Shown here: one piece after another, positions 47,859-57,239 of the stretch
Layout of the letters: the number at the start of each line of letters is the position of its first letter
Numbering within the stretch: position 1 is the stretch's first letter
NCBI RefSeq assembly: GCF_963378095.1
Contig: NZ_OY726397.1
Coordinates: forward strand, 3,968,001 to 4,032,000
Direction of reading: 5' to 3'
Length of the DNA stretch: 64,000 nucleotides
Source: Mycolicibacterium sp. MU0053
Lineage (GTDB): Bacteria; Actinomycetota; Actinomycetes; Mycobacteriales; Mycobacteriaceae
Translations under genes and position numbers: made by a program
Notes under the pieces: generated by a model
What the model was told of the DNA's origin: nothing
What the model saw: only the letters and a program-made list of their open reading frames with translations
The model's database searches: none

Positions 47859-50210
47859 TCAGTCCTTCGCGAAGGCCGCCGCGAGTTCGCGTTCGATGTC
47901 CACATACGGCGCGCCCGAGACGTCGACGACGGCCTTGGCGATGACGCCACCGGTGAACGGGTACGGCGCGGTATAGGCCGCCGAGACGGCTTGGCCGCCG
48001 TTGCGCCCCACCGCGAGCCCGCCCCCGGCCAACCCGAAGGTGCCGGGATGGGCGCGGACGTCGGCGCGGGTGGCCACGACGACGTCGTCGACATGCAGCG
48101 TGACCGTGCCCAGCGGCGTGTGGCTGCCCTCGACGGCCCCGGACCGCTCAAAGCGCACCCCGAACACGTGCTCGCCGGTGGCCACCACGTCGGGCGCCGC
48201 CACGGCCTGTTCGTCCTCGCCCATGAAGTTGTAGACGTAGTGCAGTGCACCGCCGGCGAGGTAGAGCACATGGCCGCCGTGCCCGGCGCCGTGCTTGACG
48301 AGCACACCCTCGGCTTCGGGGGTGTCCACCGTCACCTCGACCAGCACCGAGAACGATTGGCCGCGCAGTTCGACGCCGGCTCCGGGCCCGATCTCGGCCG
48401 TATCCGGGTAGTAGGTGAACCGTTGGCGCTCCCCGACCAGGTAGGGCCGGCTACGGGCCAGCGTTTCGAAGATGTTGAGGTCGCCCAACGGCAACCCGTT
48501 GTACTTGGCCGCCTCGCTGAACCACAGCGCCTTGAGCTCTTCGAGGCGCTCGGGGTGTTCGTCGGCCAGGTCGCGGCACTGACTGCGGTCCGATTCGATG
48601 TGGTAGAGCTCCCAGCGGTCGGTGTCGAAGTGCCCCCAGCCGGCCGGCGACGCCGCGTGCACGGTGTTGGCGAACCACCCCTGGTGCCAGATACCCCGGG
48701 TGCCCAGCATGGTGTAGAACTGCGTGTGCTTACCGGTCGGGAATTCCGGATCCTTCAGTGCCGCAGCGAAACTCACCCCCTCGAGCGGTTTCTGTGCGAC
48801 GCCGCGCACGGTCGCGGGCGGGCAGATGTCCAGCAGGTCGAACACCGTCGGGGTGACGTCGCAGACGTTGGCGTAGACATCGCGGATCTCGCCGTGTGCC
48901 GCAATGCCATTGGGCCAGGCGATGATCGCCGGATCGGCGACGCCGCCCTCGTGGGAGGCGTACCGCTTGTAGAGCTTGTAGGGCGTGTTGAACGCCATCG
49001 CCCAGCCGATCGGATAGTGGCCGTAGGTCGAGGGCCCGCCGAGTTCGTCGTAGTAGCGCAGGCTTTCCTCGACGGTGTCGATGTAGCCGTTGAAGAACTT
49101 GACCTCGTTGACCGACCCGCTGGGCCCGCCCTCGCCGGACGCGCCGTTGTCGGAGATCACCACGATGATGGTGTTGTCCAGCTGACCCGATTCCTCGAGA
49201 TAGTCGAGGACTCGGCCGATCTGATCGTCGGTGTAGCTCAGGAATCCGGCGAAGACCTCGGCCATCCGGGCGAACAGCCGCTTCTCCTCATCGTTCAACG
49301 ATTCCCACGGCCGGACGGTGTCCTGCTCGGGCCACGGCTCGCCGCCGGGGCCGGTCACGTCTTGATAGGGGTTCATCGGGGACAGTTCGGTGTGCTGGGG
49401 CACCAAGCCCATCCGCTGCTGATTTTCCAGCACGACCTCGCGGTAGCGCTCGTAGCCCATGTCGAAGCGGCCCCGGTAACGGTCGGCCCAGTCGGTGGGC
49501 ACGTGATGCGGCGCGTGGCCCGCGCCCGGGCACACGTAGGAGAACCACGGCTTGTCCGGCGCAATCACCTTGGCGTCGCGGATGAACTCGATGGTCTTGT
49601 CGGCCAAGTCCTTCGACAGGTGGTAGCCCTGTTCCGGGGTCCCCGGCGGGCTGACCGGATGGTTGTCGTACACCAGCTCCGGGTACCACTGGTCGGTCTC
49701 GCCGCCCAGGAAGCCGTAGAACCGTTCAAAGCCGCGGCCCAGCGGCCAATGCCGTTTGCTGGCAGCCAGATTCGACTCCTCCAGCGGGGTCAGGTGCCAC
49801 TTGCCGACGCAATAGGTGTTCCAGCCGCGTTCGGCGAGGACCTCGGACAGCAGCGCTGTCTCGTTGGGAATGCGCCCGCTGCAGTTGGGGAATCCGTCGG
49901 TGAACTCCTCGATGGTGGCCATCCCCACCGTGGTGGGGTTGCGTCCGGTCAGCAGGGCGGCCCGAGTCGGCGAGCACAGCGCGGTGGTGTGGAACTGTGA
50001 CAGCCGCACCCCGCGGTCGGCGATGCGGCTCATGGCGGGCATCTCGACAAGTCCCCCGAAGCAGTCCCAGGTCGCGATGCCGATGTCGTCCCAGACCAGA
50101 TACAGCACGTTGGGCGCACCCGCCGGCGCGGTCGGGGCGGCGAACGGACCCCAGTCGGGCTCGGAATCCCGGATGTCCAGTTCGATCTTGCCGTTGAAGT
50201 CCGTGCCCAT
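47859..50210 (-). CDS. atsA: Type I arylsulfatase (AtsA-like)
   Basis: Hydrolyses sulfate esters to release sulfate. The 783-residue enzyme has Cys79 in the modification motif LCSPTRAALLTGR, to be converted to formylglycine, and metal ligands in LVWDDIG and VISDNGASGEGG. The length is close to that of M. tuberculosis AtsA. The C-terminal 230 residues form a beta-rich domain, probably a sandwich. No signal peptide is seen, so it is likely cytoplasmic. Followed by its activating enzyme. Confidence 0.95.
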   Translation of the reverse strand: MGTDFNGKIELDIRDSEPDWGPFAAPTAPAGAPNVLYLVWDDIGIATWDCFGGLVEMPAMSRIADRGVRLSQFHTTALCSPTRAALLTGRNPTTVGMATIEEFTDGFPNCSGRIPNETALLSEVLAERGWNTYCVGKWHLTPLEESNLAASKRHWPLGRGFERFYGFLGGETDQWYPELVYDNHPVSPPGTPEQGYHLSKDLADKTIEFIRDAKVIAPDKPWFSYVCPGAGHAPHHVPTDWADRYRGRFDMGYERYREVVLENQQRMGLVPQHTELSPMNPYQDVTGPGGEPWPEQDTVRPWESLNDEEKRLFARMAEVFAGFLSYTDDQIGRVLDYLEESGQLDNTIIVVISDNGASGEGGPSGSVNEVKFFNGYIDTVEESLRYYDELGGPSTYGHYPIGWAMAFNTPYKLYKRYASHEGGVADPAIIAWPNGIAAHGEIRDVYANVCDVTPTVFDLLDICPPATVRGVAQKPLEGVSFAAALKDPEFPTGKHTQFYTMLGTRGIWHQGWFANTVHAASPAGWGHFDTDRWELYHIESDRSQCRDLADEHPERLEELKALWFSEAAKYNGLPLGDLNIFETLARSRPYLVGERQRFTYYPDTAEIGPGAGVELRGQSFSVLVEVTVDTPEAEGVLVKHGAGHGGHVLYLAGGALHYVYNFMGEDEQAVAAPDVVATGEHVFGVRFERSGAVEGSHTPLGTVTLHVDDVVVATRADVRAHPGTFGLAGGGLAVGRNGGQAVSAAYTAPYPFTGGVIAKAVVDVSGAPYVDIERELAAAFAKD

Positions 50211-50298
50211 CGGTCCAACCCCTACCCTGTGATCACACCCGAATGTGTTCGGACCCTACCGCGCCGCCGCGCCGAACCGGCCCGAATCGCGCGGCGGA

Positions 50299-51402
50299 TC
50301 ACCACATCAGTCCCCGGATCAGCGCGGCTGGTGGCACATCTTCGATCGACAGCAACCCGCTGGGGGCGGCACAGATCCAGTCGATCGCGTTGACCACGCG
50401 GGCCGCCGTCGAGATGCAACCCGCGTCGGTGGTGTCCAGCCTCGGATGCGACACGTGGGTGTTGATCTCGACCCGCGGCTCCCCTTCGACCACGACGCGG
50501 TGTACGCCAGTGTGGTTGTCGGGCGGGTATTCCCAGTCCGGCGCGGCGGCCGCGGTCAACCGGGTGATGTGTTCCATCGTGATCACCGGCGTACCGTCGC
50601 GAACCCCCTCCACGGCGAACCGGATCGCGCCCATCTGACCCGGCTCCACCGTCGTCATGATGCATTCGATCGTGTCGGTGGCGTACCAGGGTTCGATGCG
50701 TTGTCGGACCTCGTCGAGTTCGATCCCGAGCAGGCCGGCGAGATTGCGGATCGGTCCGCTCCACAGGTTCGTGAGCACCCCGGGCAGGAACAGCGGGGGC
50801 GTCTCGTCGTCCGGACCGAGACCGAAACCCATTGTGGTGCCGGTGAACTCGAAGTCATCATAGTTGGCGTAGTCGAAGATCTCCTGGACGGTGATCGATT
50901 CGGCGCGGGTGACCAGGCTCAGCGCGCTGAACACCTCGGTGTCCCCGGAGTACCCCGGGTCGACTCCGTTGGCATACAGCGACGAATTGCCCTGCTTGCA
51001 GGCCTGCTCCAGCGGCACCCGCAGCCAGTCGTCGGCCAGGCGCGGCGCCACCAGCCACACCATCGAGGTCGACGCGACGTTGATGCCGGCCCGCAGGAAC
51101 GTCGCGATCTGCTCGATCGCCGCCATCGGGCGGGTCTCGCCCTGCGCGGTGTAGACCACACAATCGGGCGCCAGCGCCACCAGGGCCTCGATGTCGTCGG
51201 TCGCGATGATGCCGGTCGGTTCGCTGCGTCCGCACAATTCGGCGGCGTCGCGGCCGATCTTGTCCGGACTCGCCGCGTGCACCCCGACCAGTTCCAGATC
51301 CGGCCGACCGATGATCGCGTGCAGCGAGTGACGGCCGACATTGCCGGTGGAGAATTGCACGACTCTTCGCATCCGCGGGGTTCGCTTTCGCTCGATGGTC
51401 AC
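50299..51402 (-). CDS. Dihydrodipicolinate-reductase-like NAD(P)-binding protein, copy 1
   Basis: A 367-residue Rossmann-fold protein (VVQFSTGNVGRHSLHAIIG) whose N-terminal half resembles dihydrodipicolinate reductase. Its C-terminal half resembles 2,4-diaminopentanoate-dehydrogenase-type domains. It is not DapB, which is shorter with a different active site. ATG 51372 is a good alternative to GTG 51402. It lies 88 bases before atsA on the same strand and faces a paralogue across 128 bases. Substrate unknown. Confidence 0.82.
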   Translation of the reverse strand: MTIERKRTPRMRRVVQFSTGNVGRHSLHAIIGRPDLELVGVHAASPDKIGRDAAELCGRSEPTGIIATDDIEALVALAPDCVVYTAQGETRPMAAIEQIATFLRAGINVASTSMVWLVAPRLADDWLRVPLEQACKQGNSSLYANGVDPGYSGDTEVFSALSLVTRAESITVQEIFDYANYDDFEFTGTTMGFGLGPDDETPPLFLPGVLTNLWSGPIRNLAGLLGIELDEVRQRIEPWYATDTIECIMTTVEPGQMGAIRFAVEGVRDGTPVITMEHITRLTAAAAPDWEYPPDNHTGVHRVVVEGEPRVEINTHVSHPRLDTTDAGCISTAARVVNAIDWICAAPSGLLSIEDVPPAALIRGLMW

Positions 51403-51472
51403 CGATCGCTTCAGATTCGCACAACTGCCGGCTCGCCGATGGGCATGTGGAGTTATCCGCGCCGACCTATAT

Positions 51473-51484
51473 TGACTGAAGTCA
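51473..51484. promoter_or_regulatory. Candidate TetR-type operator between divergent reductase genes
   Basis: TGACTGAAGTCA has two perfect five-base arms, TGACT and AGTCA, around two bases, a form common for TetR-family sites. It sits 47 bases before the copy 2 start and 71 bases before copy 1, in the shared promoter region. No regulator gene is adjacent. Confidence 0.45.
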
Positions 51485-51530
51485 GTGTCGTCAGCGTCGT
51501 GACAGCACCCGATCCCACCAGGAGTGGCCG

Positions 51531-52601
51531 ATGCCGCAGCAGACCTACCGCGTGATCCAGTGGATGACCGGCGATGTCGGGCAAGTGGGTGTGCGACATT
51601 TCGCGAGCAACCCGGTGTTCGAACTGGTCGGTGTGCTGGTGCACACCCCGGACAAGGTCGGGCGGGACGCCGGCGACATCGTCGGTATCGCGCCCACCGG
51701 CGTCGTCGCCACCGACGATGTCGAGGCCGTGATCGCCCTCGACGCCGACTGCGTGTTCTACACGCCGGTGATCATGGACGTGGACACCGTCTGCCGGCTG
51801 CTCCGCTCGGGCAAGAACGTCGTCACCACCAGTGGGTTCTTTCACCCCTCGCCGGACTTCCGCGACGCCGGCGATCGCATCCGCGCGGCGTGCCGCGACG
51901 GCGGAAGTTCCTTTCACGGCGCGGGAATCCATCCCGGCTACGCCGGCGACGTGCTGCCGTTGACGCTGGCCCGGGTCGCGAGCCGAATCGACAAGATCGA
52001 GGTCTACGAAGTCGTCAACGTCCTGTCCGATGCGCCGCTGGATCACATCGACTGGCTCGGTTTCGGGAAGTCGGCGGGTGAGTTCCTCGGGGCGCCCACG
52101 ATTCTGGGGCTCGGCGTTCCGTTCTTCGCCCAGTCGATGCACCTGATCGCCGACGGGTTGGGGGTGGACATCGACGAGGTGTCCGCGGAGGTGACGGTGG
52201 CCACCGCGACCGCGGACATCGCGCATGAACTGGGCGTGATACCCCGCGGCACCGTCGCGGCGCAGCATCACGTCTGGACCGCCTGGGTGGGCAGCGATCC
52301 GCTCATCGTCTTCCACGCGATCTACACCACGGGCGGGCCCGACGACCTGGAGCCGGCCTGGGACTGGGGCAAGACCCGGTACCGAATCGTCATCGAGGGC
52401 GATCCGGCGACCGAACTCACGCTTGCCGGCGTCGAGCGGCCGGACGGCACCATGAGCCACCCCGGCTACTCCTGGACCGCGATGGCGGCGACCAACGCGA
52501 TCCCGTCGGTGTGCGATGCCCCGCCGGGCTGGGTCACCCACCTCGACCTCGGACTGGTCGCGCCCCGTGGTCTGGTGCGCCGGGCTACTGCTGATCGATG
52601 A
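51531..52601 (+). CDS. Dihydrodipicolinate-reductase-like NAD(P)-binding protein, copy 2
   Basis: A 356-residue paralogue of the divergent gene, with the Rossmann start VIQWMTGDVGQVGVRHFASN and the shared TPDKVGRDAGDIVG and GIHPGYAGD blocks. AGGAG lies nine bases before the ATG. Similarity runs the full length, but the two are clearly diverged, so they may act on different substrates. The 3' end overlaps the EPS operon's last gene by 17 bases (convergent). Function unknown. Confidence 0.82.
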   Translation: MPQQTYRVIQWMTGDVGQVGVRHFASNPVFELVGVLVHTPDKVGRDAGDIVGIAPTGVVATDDVEAVIALDADCVFYTPVIMDVDTVCRLLRSGKNVVTTSGFFHPSPDFRDAGDRIRAACRDGGSSFHGAGIHPGYAGDVLPLTLARVASRIDKIEVYEVVNVLSDAPLDHIDWLGFGKSAGEFLGAPTILGLGVPFFAQSMHLIADGLGVDIDEVSAEVTVATATADIAHELGVIPRGTVAAQHHVWTAWVGSDPLIVFHAIYTTGGPDDLEPAWDWGKTRYRIVIEGDPATELTLAGVERPDGTMSHPGYSWTAMAATNAIPSVCDAPPGWVTHLDLGLVAPRGLVRRATADR

Positions 52602-54279
52602 CGGGTTCGTTCACCCGATAGAGCCGCCAATCAGGCAGGCTGTCACCGTCATTGGGGATCTCGAGCTCGAGCGTGGCGATCTCGGCACCGGTCTCGTACA
52701 GCGTCGGGTAGCGCAGGTTCAGCGCATCGGAGACCCCTCGACCCTCCCGCGGAACCGCCAACAGGTACTTGATCCCACCCAGGGACGGATCGTTGAGCAG
52801 CGCGGTGAAGTCCGGATCCGACGGGATGACGAAGATCTTGGGCCGATCGGTGGCCGCCAAGATCGCGAATCCGTGCACGGTGTCGGTGATCACCGAACTG
52901 TCCGGCAGCCCGAGGCCCTCGAGGTAGTCGGAAATCTTGCGTTCGGTGGCGAAGCTCGCCGCGATGCGGCGCTGCAGCGCACTGTGTTCGGAGACGGCGT
53001 GGCGGTCCGGTGCCAGCACCGTCGCCAGGGCGTATTCCTGCGGCGCGTACTGCGGCAGGCTCATCCCCCACGCGGTCATCGGCAGGCTGACCGCGAACAA
53101 CAGCGCCACCACGACGTAGCCGGTTCGGGAGTGCCTTCGGGTGTCGACCGGGGCCGGCACCGGCGCATACCGGCCCCGCCGCTTGGCGGCCGCCAGCGCC
53201 CCGTCCGGGACCGCGAGCATCGCCAGGCAGGCCGTCAACGGGACCGCGATGATGTAGAACCGCAGGAAGGGAAACGTCGACCCGGAGGCGTAACTGACTG
53301 CCTGAAACGCCAGCGCCGCACCGTAGATCGACAGTGGTACCAGCACCACCTGCCAGTTCGGGGTGCCCCACCGCCGCGCCACACACCACAACGTGATCGG
53401 CACCAGGGTCGGTGCCAGCAGCGCAATGCACGCAACCGCGAACAGCAGACCCGCGCCGAACGTCTGGGTGACCTGACCCGATTGCGCCAGGATCGCAGTG
53501 TTTCCATATTGCGAGGTGAACTGGGCGAAGGCCGCCCCGGTGATCAACCAGCTGACCCCCACCCAGCCGATGAACGCCACCGTGCCGGGGGCACTGACCA
53601 TCACCGTGTCCAGCATGGCGCGCCGCAACCGCGGCGCCGGGCGCGCGCGACGATAGGTGGTGGCACCCACCAGCAGACCGGCCGCGGCGATGCACGCCAC
53701 CGCGTCGTAGCGGGTCAGGTAGGCCAGGCCCATCGCGATACCACCGGCGGCCACCAGATGATGCACGTCGTCGTCGACCATCCACCGGATCAACCGGCGC
53801 ACCGCCCAGGTCATGAAGAAGATGAACGGCGCCTCGCTCATCCCGTTGGAACCGTAGAACACGATCATCGGGTTCAGCGCGAACATCGCGGTGATCGCCA
53901 GCGCGTAGCCCCGGGGCAGGCCGCGGTCCAGGCCCATCCCGAGGATCTGGATGACGGCCCCGGCCATGAAGACCGCCGACATCAGGCTGCCCGAGAACGC
54001 TCGCTCGGCGATATCCGGCCACACCGGGCTCAGCAGGAGCGCCGGCACCTGCGCCAGCGCCGTCAGCGGGGTGAAGATGAACCCGATCGCCGCCAGGTGG
54101 GGGTCGCGGCTGAACAGCACCGATTGCGCGGCCGCCACGCGGGACAGCGCGTCGCCGATGATGAACCCGTGGCGGACCTGGAGCCAGTAGCCGACCGCGG
54201 CGTAGAGCGCGAAGCAGACGAAGAACACGGCGACCAGCAGACGTCGCCCCGACCAGCCACGGGCCACCGATCCCGGCAC
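52585..54279 (-). CDS. Polytopic GT-C-like glycosyltransferase / membrane protein of EPS operon
   Basis: A 564-residue integral membrane protein with about 11-12 hydrophobic segments and a soluble C-terminal domain of about 130 residues. The first external loop has DALSRVAAAQSVLFSRDPHL with conserved-looking acidic and Arg residues. The overall layout resembles GT-C lipid-linked-sugar transferases. The GTG start directly abuts the stop of the GT2 gene (TAGGTG). It is the last gene of the four-gene operon. The GT-C assignment is an inference from layout. Confidence 0.72.
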   Translation of the reverse strand: MPGSVARGWSGRRLLVAVFFVCFALYAAVGYWLQVRHGFIIGDALSRVAAAQSVLFSRDPHLAAIGFIFTPLTALAQVPALLLSPVWPDIAERAFSGSLMSAVFMAGAVIQILGMGLDRGLPRGYALAITAMFALNPMIVFYGSNGMSEAPFIFFMTWAVRRLIRWMVDDDVHHLVAAGGIAMGLAYLTRYDAVACIAAAGLLVGATTYRRARPAPRLRRAMLDTVMVSAPGTVAFIGWVGVSWLITGAAFAQFTSQYGNTAILAQSGQVTQTFGAGLLFAVACIALLAPTLVPITLWCVARRWGTPNWQVVLVPLSIYGAALAFQAVSYASGSTFPFLRFYIIAVPLTACLAMLAVPDGALAAAKRRGRYAPVPAPVDTRRHSRTGYVVVALLFAVSLPMTAWGMSLPQYAPQEYALATVLAPDRHAVSEHSALQRRIAASFATERKISDYLEGLGLPDSSVITDTVHGFAILAATDRPKIFVIPSDPDFTALLNDPSLGGIKYLLAVPREGRGVSDALNLRYPTLYETGAEIATLELEIPNDGDSLPDWRLYRVNEPVIDQQ

Positions 54280-55710
54280 CTACTCGGCCTCCGCCTCGGT
54301 GGGCCGTTCGGCCAGACCGTGAAAGGTCTTCTCCCAGTAAGACGGGTTGCGGATCAGCTGATAGCAGCCCTTGGCCGCCGCGACACTCATCATCACCCAG
54401 AACAACGGCACCGTCAGCGCGGCCACCAACAGGTCGGAGCGGTCGTCCTCGCGCAGCGCGATGAGGTTCATGTAAAGCGTGGCGGCGTTGCCCAGCACCA
54501 GGGCGACCAACGCGGGAAAGTAGATGTACCACGGGAATACCGCCTCGACCAGTGCGGGCTGACCGAGAAACCACACCACGGTGATCAGCCAGAACGCCAG
54601 GTTCAGCACCGCGATGATCGGCGTGCCGGCCAACACCAGGTTGAATCGGACGAAGCCGCGGGGGCCGAGCGTGCGCAGCAACTGAACGGGCCGACGAATG
54701 TGCACCAGCCAGGTCTGCAGATACCCCTTGTACCAGCGGGAGCGCTGCCGCACCCAGTTGATCGGGTCGCTGTTGGCCTCCTCGAGCGTGTACGAGTCGA
54801 TCACCGCGGTGCGATAACCGTTGGCCGCGATCCGCAGCCCCAGGTCGGCGTCCTCGGTGACATTGAACGGATCCCACGCGCCGATCTCGTCGAGAACCTC
54901 ACGGCGGAGGTGATTGGACGTGCCGCCCAACGGAATCGGGGACGTCGAGCCCATCATGCCCGGTAGCAGATAGCCGAACCACAGCCCGTACTCGGCGGTG
55001 AACCAGCCGGTCAGGATGTTCTGGTGACCGTTGTGGTACACCAGTTTTGCCTGCACGCAGGCGACATCCTCGGGTAGGTCGCCGAACGCGGCGACCACCC
55101 GGCGCAGCTGCAACGGCTCGGGCAGGTCCTCGGCGTCGAAGATCGTGACGATGTCCCCGGTGGCAAAGTGCAGACCGTAGTTGCAGGCCTTGGGTTTGGT
55201 GCGCGGCTCCGCGGGCGGCACCAACAAGATGGTGATGGCATCGGAGTCCGCGCAGTCCTTCGCCGCGGCGATCGTGACGTCGTCGTCGGCCTCGAGCAAC
55301 AGCAGCACCTGCAACTTGTCGCGCGGGTACTCCAGGGCCGCCATCGCCCCGATCAGGTCGCCGACCACCTCCGGTTCGTTGTAGGCGGGCACCAGGATCG
55401 TGTACCGGGGCAGGTCCTCATCGGGGGTCGCCCGGGCCCGCTCATCGGCGATGACGATCGCGCGCGACGCCAGTCCCTGCCGGAAGATCAACAACCTATC
55501 CCCCATGGTGAGCAGGTAGCCGGCCGTGCTGAGACCGATGAGCACCACGGCGGTGGTCATGGGTTGCCATGCGGCACACACGATCACGAGCACCAACAGC
55601 GACCACAGCGCCACCCGCTGCCACCCGATCACCGGGACCGAGGCCGAGCGCAGCGGATGGTCCTCACGCAGGCCGTTGATCGCCCGGTGCAAGGCGTGCT
55701 CGGTACTCAT
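54280..55710 (-). CDS. BcsA-like processive family 2 glycosyltransferase
   Basis: A 476-residue membrane glycosyltransferase. Two N-terminal membrane segments (about 35-70) precede the GT-A catalytic domain, with PAYNEPEV, acidic E140-ADDD, FDAED (D192), the catalytic-base motif TED (E286-D287) and QRSRW (Q322-W326), the QxxRW signature of processive synthases. Three or more C-terminal membrane segments follow. No PilZ domain is present, so it is not controlled by c-di-GMP in the manner of BcsA. The ATG overlaps the upstream stop (ATGA). The polymer is unknown. Confidence 0.9.
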   Translation of the reverse strand: MSTEHALHRAINGLREDHPLRSASVPVIGWQRVALWSLLVLVIVCAAWQPMTTAVVLIGLSTAGYLLTMGDRLLIFRQGLASRAIVIADERARATPDEDLPRYTILVPAYNEPEVVGDLIGAMAALEYPRDKLQVLLLLEADDDVTIAAAKDCADSDAITILLVPPAEPRTKPKACNYGLHFATGDIVTIFDAEDLPEPLQLRRVVAAFGDLPEDVACVQAKLVYHNGHQNILTGWFTAEYGLWFGYLLPGMMGSTSPIPLGGTSNHLRREVLDEIGAWDPFNVTEDADLGLRIAANGYRTAVIDSYTLEEANSDPINWVRQRSRWYKGYLQTWLVHIRRPVQLLRTLGPRGFVRFNLVLAGTPIIAVLNLAFWLITVVWFLGQPALVEAVFPWYIYFPALVALVLGNAATLYMNLIALREDDRSDLLVAALTVPLFWVMMSVAAAKGCYQLIRNPSYWEKTFHGLAERPTEAEAE

Positions 55711-57239
55711 CGCGTCACCGCCACCGATTCGAATTGCGTCGCCACCAACTCCCGGCCGAACTCGGTGAGCAGTTCGGCGTCCTTGAAACTCGGGGTTCGC
55801 TCGTCGAGCACCGCGTTGCCACGGAACAGCAACGTGAACATGGTCCGCAGCGTCGAGGCCAGCGTGGTGGTCGGCTCCGGGAACGGCGCATCGGGCTCGT
55901 GGTTGTCGACCGCGAAAATCGTGACGCGCTGGGCGATCTCCTCGTCCGTGCCCCACGCGAATCGCAACGAGTTCCAGGTGATGAGCAGGTTGTCGTCGAC
56001 CACCGACAGCAGGTCGCCGCTGACCCCGTGCCCGAGGTCGACGCGCCGAGGATCGCTGAGCCGGGCATTGGCCATGTTGTAGATGATTCGCCCGTGAAAG
56101 GTGTCGAACGAGAGCGGCCGTTGGCTCACGATACTGTCGACGACCACCGTTCGGGGCCGAGAGTCCTTGTCGAAGCGGGGATCTCCGGTGGTGGCGGTCA
56201 TCTGCTGGCGCAACAGCACCGCGTGCTGGCCGTAGAACCGGCTCATGCCGTCATAGGTGTGCTGCTCGGTGGTGTCCCAGCCGGCCGGGGTGGCCAACGG
56301 ACGCCCCGGAACGAGCTCGGCGGGCCCGGCATGGGTGATGACGGTCGCGGATGCTCCCGCAGGCAGCGGAATGAGTGCCAGTGCAATGGTCACCCCCACG
56401 ACGAGCGGCACGCCCGCCCACACCTGATTGGCGGCCAACGGCTCGACCCTGCGGTCGAACAGCCGTTTGGGCTGACCGCGCCGGGCCTGCAGATACATGA
56501 AGACACCGACTGCGGCGATCGCGACGAGCACCGGAACCTCTTGGTAGACCAGCATCGGCGCATCCTCGAAGAACACCCCGATGAGGGTCAGGACGCTGAA
56601 ACCCACCAGCCACGCATACAGGGAGCCGATCGCCCCGCGCCGCACGGTGGTGCGCACCGCGACGCCGGTCGCCACGGCGGCGATGATCATCGTGGAGGCG
56701 CCGGCGGCGAACTTGCCGCCGCCGAGGAACACCACCGACAAGAAGTACGGCAGCGTGAACACCATGAACAACAGCGCCCAGACGTGGCGGAACCGCATCA
56801 CGGGGCGCAGTCCGAACAGCACGATCGCCGCCGAGAGCACGAACAACCACATCGCGACCAGGTCGAGTCGCAGCAGGTGGAAGTACAGCGAAAAGCGGGG
56901 CGCCAGTACGGCTTGGACCAGCAGCGCGAGAATCAGTCCCATGGTGCCGACGATGATGTCGGTCTGTCGGTCGTGGATCGGCAGCTCGGTCCGATCGCGT
57001 CGTGCCACGCCCACCGCGGCGAGGGCGGCCGCGCCGGGCACCAGCCACACGTAGCCGCCGATACCGCCCACGGCCGCCGTGTGGGCCGAGGTGGCCACGC
57101 TGTCGGAGAACGCCACGCCGGCACACCCCAGGATCAGCGCCCAGCGCAGTGCCAACCGATAGGGCGGCGACAGTGCCAGGTAGCGCTGCAGCACGGCGGA
57201 GCCCCACGACCGGCGCTCCTCGACCTCGGCGACCGTCAA
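55707..57239 (-). CDS. Polytopic membrane protein of unknown function in EPS operon
   Basis: A 510-residue protein I do not recognise. About nine hydrophobic segments fill residues 20-300 (for example MGLILALLVQAVLA and GVPLVVGVTIALALIPLPAG), followed by a soluble domain of about 200 residues. The start is a TTG at 57239 that overlaps the stop of the BcsB-like gene (TTGA). No ATG or GTG start with a good binding site was seen nearby. The layout recalls exosortase-EpsI type fusions, but I find no Cys-Arg-His triad to support it. It lies between the synthase and its BcsB-like partner, so it likely belongs to the same machine. Confidence 0.78.
   Translation of the reverse strand: MTVAEVEERRSWGSAVLQRYLALSPPYRLALRWALILGCAGVAFSDSVATSAHTAAVGGIGGYVWLVPGAAALAAVGVARRDRTELPIHDRQTDIIVGTMGLILALLVQAVLAPRFSLYFHLLRLDLVAMWLFVLSAAIVLFGLRPVMRFRHVWALLFMVFTLPYFLSVVFLGGGKFAAGASTMIIAAVATGVAVRTTVRRGAIGSLYAWLVGFSVLTLIGVFFEDAPMLVYQEVPVLVAIAAVGVFMYLQARRGQPKRLFDRRVEPLAANQVWAGVPLVVGVTIALALIPLPAGASATVITHAGPAELVPGRPLATPAGWDTTEQHTYDGMSRFYGQHAVLLRQQMTATTGDPRFDKDSRPRTVVVDSIVSQRPLSFDTFHGRIIYNMANARLSDPRRVDLGHGVSGDLLSVVDDNLLITWNSLRFAWGTDEEIAQRVTIFAVDNHEPDAPFPEPTTTLASTLRTMFTLLFRGNAVLDERTPSFKDAELLTEFGRELVATQFESVAVTR

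Noticed and set aside
46908..50000. 1030-codon plus-strand open frame under the sulfatase and its activator
   Set aside because: Antisense shadow; no family features, while the minus-strand genes have intact catalytic motifs.
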